A DNA stretch of 6,876 bases. Origin: Verrucomicrobiota bacterium (lineage in GTDB: Bacteria > Verrucomicrobiota > Kiritimatiellia > Kiritimatiellales > Tichowtungiaceae). The notes beneath the pieces are model-generated. The model did no database searches and was not told the origin of the DNA. It was given only the letters and a program-made list of their open reading frames with translations. Position numbers and translations under genes: made by a program. The stretch spans positions 1-6,876 of the forward strand of contig JADYZA010000080.1 in the NCBI GenBank assembly GCA_020853375.1, in the 5' to 3' direction. Below are positions 1 through 5,633 of this stretch, piece by piece; position 1 is the stretch's first letter, and each line of letters opens with the position of its first letter.

Positions 1-2175
1 AGCGGGCTGGACGATTTTTTGCAGGCGGCTGTCAGCGTGGTGGCCTACCATATGCAGTCCGCGGTCTGTTCCATCTATATCTATGACGACAAAACCCGCA
101 TGCTGACTCTGCGCGCTACGCAGGGCTTAAGTCCGAACGCAGTGGGAAACGTGTCGTTGCGTCTCGGCCAGGGGCTGACGGGGCTTGCGCTTAAAGAGTT
201 GCGCGCCATTCGTGAAGGCCGCGGCTCGCTCAGTCCGAAGTTTCAACCGATCAGCGGCATCAACGAGGAAAAATACCAGGCGTTTCTCGCCGTACCGATC
301 CGGCGCGGACTGACCCGCGTCGGCGTTCTGGCGGTTCAGGATCCTCAGCCGGACTATTTTGATAAGAAAGACGAGCAGGCGCTGGGCGCAATCGCCGCAC
401 AGCTCGCCGCCGTCATCGAGAACGCCACCCTGTTGCAGGAACTGCACCGGCGGGACGAAGTGAAACCGGTGGAAAAAGTCGGCCCGAAGATGATTAAGGG
501 TCGCGCCGCAAGTGACGGTGTGGCGCGGGGCAAGGCCACCGTGATTGTTTCGGGTCGCGGCGGATCGTTCCAAATTCCGGCGAATGTTCCGGACGGTTTG
601 AGCGTGGCTGATTTCGATCTTGCGCTGGAACGGACCGAACAGCAGCTCAAGGAGTTGCAGCGTCAGGCGGACGAGGAGCTTTCTGACGTGGCGCAGCTGA
701 TTTTTAACGCGCATCTGCTGATTCTGGCGGACGACGAGTTTTCCGGTGAAATCCGGCGGCAAATTGAACATGGCATACCGCCTGCCAAGGCGATCGCCGA
801 GCTGGTGAACCGGTATATTCAGATTTTCTCAACCAGCCCGAATCCCCGCCTGCAGGAAAAAGTGCATGATCTGAAAGACCTCGGGCACCGGATGCTTGAA
901 AACCTGATCGGTGGCGAACGAGTTCACGGCGACTACAGCGGCCAGATTATCGTGGCCGATACACTGCTGCCGTCGGATATTCTCAAGCTGGCGACAGAAC
1001 GAGCCGAAGGGTTCATTGTGCTGGGCGGAGTGACTTCCCATAATGCGATTATCTGCCGTTCACTGCAGAAGCCGATGGTGATGATTGATCCGCAGCAGTT
1101 CGACCTGTTCTCCGCCTCGTGCGCGATTCTGGTGGATGGAAATCAGGGGACGATTTACATCAACCCGTCCAAGGATGTGCTCAAGGAATACGATGAATAT
1201 GAAAAAACCATGCAGGAGCTGGAAGCCTCTTCCGAGGTTTGCGGCATCACGAGCACGGCGGACGGAACGCGCGTTCATCTGTTTGCGAACATTAATCTGC
1301 TGAGCGACCTGACCCCGGCCATCGCCTCGCACGCTGAAGGAGTCGGCCTCTATCGCAGCGAGTTTCCGTTCATCATCCGTAACGCGTTCCCTTCTGAGGA
1401 AGAACAGTACCGTGTATACAGCCGCATCGTTGAGGCGATGGACGGGCGCGAAGTGACGTTCCGAACGCTCGATATCGGCGGCGATAAAGTGCTGTCGTAT
1501 CAAGGGGAACTGGAAGAAGCGAATCCGTTTCTCGGACTGCGCGCCATCCGTTTCTCACTGTTGCACAAAGATATTTTCTCGGAACAGCTGTGCGCTTTCC
1601 TGCGGGCGGGCGTGGGCGGCAACACGCGGATTATGTTTCCGCTGATCGCCTCGCTGGATGATTTTCTCGAAGCGCGCGATGTGGTTTACAGCTGTATGCA
1701 CGAGCTCGACGAACGCGACGTGCCCTATAACCACAATACAAAGATTGGAATCATGGTGGAGGTTCCGTCGGCGGTTGAAATGATCGAAGACCTCGCCCGC
1801 GAAGTCGACTTTGTATCGATCGGCACGAACGATCTGATTCAATACACACTGGCCGTGGATCGGACCAACGATCAGGTTTCAAAACTCTATCTTTCACACC
1901 ATCCGGCCATCCTGCGCGCCATTGAACGCGTGGTGTCGGTAACGAAAAAACACGGCAAGGACGTATCGATCTGCGGCGACATGGCCATGGATCCTAAAAT
2001 GATCCCGTTCCTGATCGGCGCCGGAATTACCAAATTCAGTCTGCCCTCGCGCAGAGCGTATGACACCCAGCAGGCGATTCAAAAAGTCAGCATGGAAAAA
2101 GCCGTGTACACCGCCCGCCGGATGCTGGCCTGCAGCCGGATCACCGAAGTGGAAGCCCTGCTCAACGTTCCGTAA
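1..2175 (+). CDS. ptsP: PEP-protein phosphotransferase with N-terminal GAF domain (enzyme I-Ntr, PtsP type), 5'-truncated
   Basis: The reading frame is open from base 1, and the TTG at 19 is not a convincing start because in-frame codons of a GAF fold (SGLDDF) precede it. The true start is therefore left of the window, probably some tens of codons away, since E. coli PtsP is about 748 residues and 718 follow the TTG. Numbering from that TTG, a GAF sensor domain spans about 1-140. The enzyme I N-terminal helical domain follows at about 155-290. The swivelling phosphohistidine domain has GGVTSHNAIICRS with the phosphorylated His at 341. The PEP-binding TIM barrel (about 410-700) has GLYRSEF (Arg446), RTLDIGGDK (Arg482), GTNDLIQYTLAVDR (602-615) and the acid/base Cys652 in SICGDMAMDP. 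By family knowledge it takes phosphate from PEP and passes it to an HPr/NPr-like carrier in the cytoplasm, with the GAF domain sensing a small metabolite. Departures from the usual motif are Val for Arg and Asn for Thr around the His, and Asp for Glu after CG. The catalytic set is intact, so it is probably active. Confidence 0.93.
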   Translation, partial: SGLDDFLQAAVSVVAYHMQSAVCSIYIYDDKTRMLTLRATQGLSPNAVGNVSLRLGQGLTGLALKELRAIREGRGSLSPKFQPISGINEEKYQAFLAVPIRRGLTRVGVLAVQDPQPDYFDKKDEQALGAIAAQLAAVIENATLLQELHRRDEVKPVEKVGPKMIKGRAASDGVARGKATVIVSGRGGSFQIPANVPDGLSVADFDLALERTEQQLKELQRQADEELSDVAQLIFNAHLLILADDEFSGEIRRQIEHGIPPAKAIAELVNRYIQIFSTSPNPRLQEKVHDLKDLGHRMLENLIGGERVHGDYSGQIIVADTLLPSDILKLATERAEGFIVLGGVTSHNAIICRSLQKPMVMIDPQQFDLFSASCAILVDGNQGTIYINPSKDVLKEYDEYEKTMQELEASSEVCGITSTADGTRVHLFANINLLSDLTPAIASHAEGVGLYRSEFPFIIRNAFPSEEEQYRVYSRIVEAMDGREVTFRTLDIGGDKVLSYQGELEEANPFLGLRAIRFSLLHKDIFSEQLCAFLRAGVGGNTRIMFPLIASLDDFLEARDVVYSCMHELDERDVPYNHNTKIGIMVEVPSAVEMIEDLAREVDFVSIGTNDLIQYTLAVDRTNDQVSKLYLSHHPAILRAIERVVSVTKKHGKDVSICGDMAMDPKMIPFLIGAGITKFSLPSRRAYDTQQAIQKVSMEKAVYTARRMLACSRITEVEALLNVP

Positions 2176-2181
2176 CAACCA

Positions 2182-2406
2182 CTAGGCGCGGGGGCGAAAG
2201 AGATATTCCAGCCCGTTCGCTTTGATGGTATAGACGGTTTCGAGCATCTCCCCCAGCTCCCCTTTCGGGAAACCCTTCTGCTTAAACCAGACGACATAGG
2301 GTTCGGGCAGGTCCACCAGTCGCCGCCCGGCATATTTTCCAAACGGCATCGTGGCGGTTAGCAACTTTTTAAACGCTTCCGGATCGGGCTGGAGTTCCTG
2401 ACTCAT
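2182..2406 (-). CDS. DUF3820 family small protein
   Basis: This 74-residue protein has the signature of DUF3820 (Pfam QSregVF_b, named as a putative quorum-sensing-regulated virulence factor). The central motif at residues 20-41 reads MPFGKYAGRRLVDLPEPYV followed by VWF. It continues as KGFPKGELGEML and ends in YTIKANGLEYLF. The length is normal for the family, and no signal peptide or membrane segment is seen, so it is likely cytosolic. The biochemical function is unknown, and the family name should not be read as evidence of virulence here. Its ATG lies 3 bases after the stop of the upstream CPBP protease gene, and no strong Shine-Dalgarno is visible, so translational coupling is likely. 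It is the last gene of the minus-strand operon and converges on ptsP with 6 bases between stops. No terminator hairpin is visible in that gap. Confidence 0.85.
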   Translation of the reverse strand: MSQELQPDPEAFKKLLTATMPFGKYAGRRLVDLPEPYVVWFKQKGFPKGELGEMLETVYTIKANGLEYLFRPRA

Positions 2407-2409
2407 GGA

Positions 2410-3159
2410 TTACCAGAACCACCATGCGCCGGTATGGACGGCGTACCAACCGAGCAGTCCGTTGGTGACGGCGTGCGCCAGAACGGCGGCCCAGATGTCG
2501 CGGGTTTTCACCATCAGCCAGGTGAAGATCAGTCCGCAGAGAAACCCCATCAGCCATTCGTTGTGTTCCAGCGCAAAAACCACGGCGATGAGAATGCACA
2601 TTTTCGTATCCATCACGCCGATGTCTTTTTTGAAGAACGGGCTGCCTTGCATCCAGCGGTAAACGAATCCGCGAAACATAAACTCTTCAATCGCGCCGAT
2701 CACCAGCGTGGTGCCGAGCATGTGCACCCAGAAAAGCGGCCAGCCGGTGGAACGCGGATCGTAGTGGTAAAGTCCGTTCGCGCCCAACTCAAGCGGCTCG
2801 CGTAGTTTTCCGAACTTTGTCAGCCCGACCAGATAGCGCTCATAAAATTCGCTGACTTTCGGAAAGGCGCTTTTGAAAAATTCCGATTCCAAGCCGACCC
2901 AGAAAATAAAAACGAGCAGTCCAACCGCCAGCGCGAGCGGAATGTTTCTGAGTTTCGGCGGCGTGTACCAGCGCCACGGGCGGCAGATCAGCAGAAAAAT
3001 GATTCCGCCGAGGGTCTGAACGGCGTAGCGCGTTCCGGACGGATCGCCCAGCAGGGACATCATCAGAAGCCACGCCAGATACGGAATGGTATGAAACCAA
3101 ACCGCCTTGTCGTTTTCCTTATCCAGTTCGGGCGTCCACTCCGCTTTCACTCCGCTCAT
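2410..3159 (-). CDS. CPBP family intramembrane metalloprotease, CAAX protease-related, exosortase-associated type
   Basis: The 249-residue integral membrane protein has about six to seven hydrophobic segments (roughly 22-37, 48-60, 73-91, 143-165, 186-205, 204-218 and 222-245). It carries the CPBP (Abi/Rce1-like) active-site motifs: EEFMFR (Glu158, Glu159, Arg163), then ALEHNEWL with His199, then LAHAVTN with His229 and Asn233. These residues would bind the catalytic metal within the membrane. From memory, the tail (LEHNEWL...GLI...HAVTNGLLGWYAV...TGAWWFW) matches the CAAX prenyl protease-related subfamily found in PEP-CTERM/exosortase bacteria. This subfamily placement is by pattern only, and the substrate is unknown. 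The start is ATG at 3159, one base after the galU stop (TAAAATG), with an AAAAGGG Shine-Dalgarno inside the end of galU. DUF3820 follows 3 bases downstream. Being co-transcribed with sugar-nucleotide genes suggests an envelope or surface-polymer role; that role is inference. Confidence 0.88.
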   Translation of the reverse strand: MSGVKAEWTPELDKENDKAVWFHTIPYLAWLLMMSLLGDPSGTRYAVQTLGGIIFLLICRPWRWYTPPKLRNIPLALAVGLLVFIFWVGLESEFFKSAFPKVSEFYERYLVGLTKFGKLREPLELGANGLYHYDPRSTGWPLFWVHMLGTTLVIGAIEEFMFRGFVYRWMQGSPFFKKDIGVMDTKMCILIAVVFALEHNEWLMGFLCGLIFTWLMVKTRDIWAAVLAHAVTNGLLGWYAVHTGAWWFW

Positions 3160-3160
3160 T

Positions 3161-4033
3161 TTACAGCCCTTTTGCGACTTCCTTGATGTACTCGCTCAGT
3201 TTTTCGCGAAGGTCGTCACGCTTCAGCGCAAACTCGATATTGGTTTTGATGTAGTCGAGTTTATTGCCGATGTCGTAACGGCGGCCATCAATCTGCCAGC
3301 CGTACATGGGTCGATTCTGCACCATTTGGCGCATGGCATCGGTCAGCTGGATTTCGTTGTTTTTCCCCGGCTTGGTTTCAACGAGGTAGTCAAAAATCTC
3401 CGGCGTGAAAACGTAGCGGCCCGCAAAGGCCAGACGCGACGGCTCCGTACCCAGCGCGGGTTTCTCTACGAAATCGCGGACGCGGTACAGGCGGCCATCT
3501 TCCTGTTCGCCAGCCATAATACCGTAACGGGAAACTTTTTCTCTGGGCACTTCTTCCAGAGAAACCACCGACGCGTTTTTCTGGTTGTACACATCGATCA
3601 GCTGGCGGGTGACGGGCCGGGCGGAGTCGGAGTGCAGAATCGTGTCGCCCAGTAGCAAGGCGAACGGTTCGTTGCCGACGTGCGAGCGGGCATAGGCGAC
3701 CGCATCGCCGAGACCTTTCATTTCTTTCTGCCAGACAAAATAAATGTTGGCCAGCGAAGAGATCTTGCGGACTTCGGCCAGCAGATCGTCTTTGTGTTTC
3801 GCCTCCAGCTCGGCTTCCAGTTCAAAATTCCGGTCGAAATATTCCTCGATTGAGCGTTTGGATTTCCCGATCACCATCAGAATGTCGGTAATGCCGGAAG
3901 CGACCGCCTCTTCGACCACATAATGGATCGTCGGCTTGTCCACCACCGGAAGCATTTCTTTGGGCTGCGATTTGGTGGCGGGCAGAAAGCGGGAGCCGAA
4001 ACCGGCGGCAGGGATGACTGCTTTGCGGATCAT
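3161..4033 (-). CDS. galU: UTP-glucose-1-phosphate uridylyltransferase (GalU)
   Basis: This 290-residue protein has the normal length and full pattern of bacterial GalU, which makes UDP-glucose and pyrophosphate from glucose 1-phosphate and UTP in the cytosol. The nucleotide-binding loop at 8-29 reads PAAGFGSRFLPATKSQPKEM. VDKPTIHYVVEEA (31-43) and GKSKRSIEEYFD (56-67) follow. The metal-binding Asp130 lies in LLGDT, the VEKP catalytic lysine is at 191, and GRRYDIGNKLDY (250-261) supplies the second acidic ligand, Asp254. Many Gram-positive GalU proteins have GDD where this one has GDT; E. coli GalU also lacks the second Asp, so this is not a defect. The ATG at 4033 is preceded by a good AAAGGAA Shine-Dalgarno that overlaps the kinase stop (TGAAAGGAATAGATATG), and the kinase gene ends 11 bases upstream. 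The immediate pairing with a sugar 1-kinase suggests GalU may also, or instead, uridylylate the kinase product; the sequence alone does not settle that. Confidence 0.95.
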   Translation of the reverse strand: MIRKAVIPAAGFGSRFLPATKSQPKEMLPVVDKPTIHYVVEEAVASGITDILMVIGKSKRSIEEYFDRNFELEAELEAKHKDDLLAEVRKISSLANIYFVWQKEMKGLGDAVAYARSHVGNEPFALLLGDTILHSDSARPVTRQLIDVYNQKNASVVSLEEVPREKVSRYGIMAGEQEDGRLYRVRDFVEKPALGTEPSRLAFAGRYVFTPEIFDYLVETKPGKNNEIQLTDAMRQMVQNRPMYGWQIDGRRYDIGNKLDYIKTNIEFALKRDDLREKLSEYIKEVAKGL

Positions 4034-4044
4034 ATCTATTCCTT

Positions 4045-5040
4045 TCAGACTACATGCGGTTTAAAAATCTGGACGCCCATCGGCTCCAGCACGTGGCAAA
4101 GCTCTTCGAACATGGCTTCACCACGATATGTTCCGACAATCGCGCCGCCGGAACCGGTGAATTTTGAACTGGCTCCGACCGAGCGGGCCGCTTCCACCAT
4201 AGCGATATTCTTGGGATGGATCCGGCAAATCTGACGGCGCCGATCGAAATTGGCATTCATCAGCTCCGCCAGTTCGTCTGTCCTTCCGGCCAGCAAAGCG
4301 GCGCGGGCGCGGACGGTCAGATCGGCCCAGAATTTCATCGCCTCCAACACTTCGGGCTCGCCGCGGTTATAGCGCCCGCGGATGTCGTTATGAATTACAT
4401 CCGACGACTCCGCCATATCGGTGCGGTAGGCGATGTATGTCTCCGGCAGCTTTTCCGGCGGAAGCGGTTCATAATTTCCCCAGCCCTGCTTTTCCATCAC
4501 AGCGCGGTCGAAATCCATGTAAACCAGCCCTTTGTAAACCTGCGCGACCCGGTCCTGCAGACCGGCGGAAATCCCCAGCTCATCTTTCTCGACGGAAAGA
4601 ATCAGGTTTGCCAGCAGCGGATTGGGAATCGTCACGCCGTAAAACTGCATCAGCCCGCGGAAGCAGGCGGTGATGATCGCGCTGGATCCAGCCATGCCAA
4701 CATGTGGAGGAATGTTACTGAAATAACGCAGGGAAAAGTTTTTCGCCTCCAGCGCCGTGTCCGTCTCGCGGGTATAGTCAAAAAAGCGTTTCAACGCGGC
4801 CTCAATCAGCCGAAGGCCGCCGTAATAGCCGTACTGCTCAATGCTGTCCGAAAGTCCTTCCAGACTTTGGAACACCGTCCGGTCGCGTGGCCCCGGAAGC
4901 AGCTCCAGCTCTTTGGATGGATAGAGCACCGCCTCGGCAAAAAAATTGTCGAACGTAAAAGAAATGGTGCGGCCATGATATCCGTCAGATGGATTTCCGA
5001 TCAACCCGGCGCGTGGATAGGCTTTGCTGCGAATAATCAT
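4045..5040 (-). CDS. GHMP kinase, glucuronokinase-like
   Basis: This 331-residue soluble kinase belongs to the GHMP superfamily. The three family motifs are present: GLIGNPSDGYHGRTIS (12-27), the ATP-binding glycine loop PPHVGMAGSSA (111-121) and the C-terminal KFTGSGGAIVG (293-303). Also conserved are GISAGLQDRVAQVYKGLVYM (156-175), with Asp163 as the likely catalytic base, and LMNANFDRRR (260-269). From memory, these segments match plant glucuronokinase (EC 2.7.1.43: glucuronate + ATP to glucuronate 1-phosphate) much better than galactokinase, mevalonate kinase or heptose 7-phosphate kinase. The start is ATG at 5040, with GGAA seven bases upstream. galU follows 11 bases downstream, so the product is likely channelled to a UDP-sugar. 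GHMP kinase is near certain, glucuronate specificity is probable, and another uronate or hexose remains possible. Confidence 0.85.
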   Translation of the reverse strand: MIIRSKAYPRAGLIGNPSDGYHGRTISFTFDNFFAEAVLYPSKELELLPGPRDRTVFQSLEGLSDSIEQYGYYGGLRLIEAALKRFFDYTRETDTALEAKNFSLRYFSNIPPHVGMAGSSAIITACFRGLMQFYGVTIPNPLLANLILSVEKDELGISAGLQDRVAQVYKGLVYMDFDRAVMEKQGWGNYEPLPPEKLPETYIAYRTDMAESSDVIHNDIRGRYNRGEPEVLEAMKFWADLTVRARAALLAGRTDELAELMNANFDRRRQICRIHPKNIAMVEAARSVGASSKFTGSGGAIVGTYRGEAMFEELCHVLEPMGVQIFKPHVV

Positions 5041-5047
5041 AAATATA

Positions 5048-5051
5048 TTCC
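5048..5051 (-). promoter_or_regulatory. Ribosome binding site of the glucuronokinase-like gene
   Basis: On the minus strand a GGAA core sits seven bases before the ATG at 5040 (CTGGAATATATTTATG). It is a modest but well-placed Shine-Dalgarno that supports this start. The region between it and tspO is the likely operon promoter. Confidence 0.5.
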
Positions 5052-5070
5052 AGTGGAGACCCCGGCACCC

Positions 5071-5108
5071 TATTTAAATAACGGCCCGTTATAAAGCTGA
5101 AATTCAGC
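5071..5108 (-). promoter_or_regulatory. Cluster of three short palindromes upstream of the kinase-galU operon
   Basis: The 74-base gap between the tspO stop and the kinase start holds three perfect palindromic elements. TATTTAAATA (5071-5080) is self-complementary. ATAACGGCCCGTTAT (5078-5092) has 7-base arms around one base. GCTGAAATTCAGC (5096-5108) has 6-base arms around one base. On the minus strand, TATTTAAAT could serve as a -10 region, but no good -35 is visible. The two single-base-centre repeats look like dimeric repressor or activator sites. They could also fold as small hairpins followed by short T-rich stretches, acting as a weak terminator for tspO. The sequences are seen directly; the role is inference. 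Confidence 0.4.
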
Positions 5109-5114
5109 GCAGGA

Positions 5115-5582
5115 TCAGTTTAGCGCGAGAATCACCGCGTTGAGCGCTCCGGCAAACGAAACCCAGAGAAAATACGGAATCAGCAACCCCGTTGCCGGAA
5201 CGCTGCGCCGACTGAAAAGACCGATGTTGAGCAAAATGGAAAACCACAGCAGAACCAGAACGGCCAGCGCCAGATCCGGACGGTGCAACCCAAAGAAGAC
5301 TGGCGTCCAAAGCGCGTTAAAAAAAAGCTGTGTTCCGTACACCGCAAAAGCGCAACGCCGACCCGTCGATCCGCCGCGCGTCCATGCGAAGTACCCCGCC
5401 AGACCGATCATCAAATAAAGCAACGACCAAACCGGAGCGAAAATCCAGCTCGGCGGATTCCAAACCGGTTTGTTCAGCACTTGATACCAGCCGCCAGTCT
5501 TCACAAAAACCGCGCTAAGCGACGGAAGAAAGGCAATGCCCAGAAACAGGAAAACCAGTCCAACGCTCTTTAGATTCTTCAT
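5115..5582 (-). CDS. tspO: TspO/MBR family protein (tryptophan-rich sensory protein)
   Basis: This 155-residue protein is built of five hydrophobic helices (roughly 7-27, 44-64, 77-97, 100-120 and 128-152). It has the TspO signatures KPVWNPPSWIFAPVWSLLYL (38-57), QLFFNALWTPVFFG (85-98) and a final FLWVSFAGALNAVILALN. TspO proteins sit in the outer or inner membrane of bacteria and bind porphyrins. Proposed roles are in tetrapyrrole handling, oxidative stress and redox-linked gene control. The ATG at 5582 is chosen because family homology begins there. The same frame stays open far upstream only because the antisense of rlmN happens to lack stops. No clear Shine-Dalgarno is seen before the ATG. 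The gene is divergent from rlmN and reads in the same direction as the kinase operon, 74 bases ahead of it, so it may or may not be co-transcribed with that operon. Confidence 0.92.
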   Translation of the reverse strand: MKNLKSVGLVFLFLGIAFLPSLSAVFVKTGGWYQVLNKPVWNPPSWIFAPVWSLLYLMIGLAGYFAWTRGGSTGRRCAFAVYGTQLFFNALWTPVFFGLHRPDLALAVLVLLWFSILLNIGLFSRRSVPATGLLIPYFLWVSFAGALNAVILALN

Positions 5583-5608
5583 AGTTGTGAAATCTATCCG
5601 AACATTGG

Positions 5609-5623
5609 ACACTTCGGAAGTGT
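5609..5623. promoter_or_regulatory. Perfect 7-1-7 inverted repeat in the tspO/rlmN divergent region
   Basis: ACACTTCGGAAGTGT has 7-base arms about a central G. It sits in the 51-base gap between the divergent tspO and rlmN starts. Placement and symmetry suit an operator for a dimeric regulator acting on one or both genes. The right arm contains GGAAG, the only Shine-Dalgarno-like sequence before rlmN (13 bases from the ATG at 5634), so an mRNA hairpin could also mask it. No convincing -35/-10 pair was found in the gap for either direction. Confidence 0.4.
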
Positions 5624-5633
5624 AAACCTGTGA

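Noticed and set aside
127..771. Minus-strand 214-codon frame opposite ptsP
   Set aside because: It is antisense to the clear GAF and enzyme I domains and has an Arg/His-rich composition typical of shadow frames.
2176..2181. Terminator between the convergent ptsP and DUF3820 genes
   Set aside because: There are only 6 bases between stops, and I see no GC-rich hairpin with a T-tail on either strand nearby.
3107..3655. Plus-strand 182-codon frame spanning the galU/CPBP junction
   Set aside because: It overlaps two well-supported genes on the other strand and shows no family resemblance.
4216..5094. Long plus-strand open frame (292 codons) opposite the kinase
   Set aside because: It is the antisense shadow of a well-supported GHMP kinase gene in GC-biased DNA; no recognisable motif and no ribosome binding site.
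5605..5633. TTGGAC as a -35 element for rlmN
   Set aside because: A -10 at normal spacing would fall on CTGTGA immediately at the start codon, which leaves no room for a leader.
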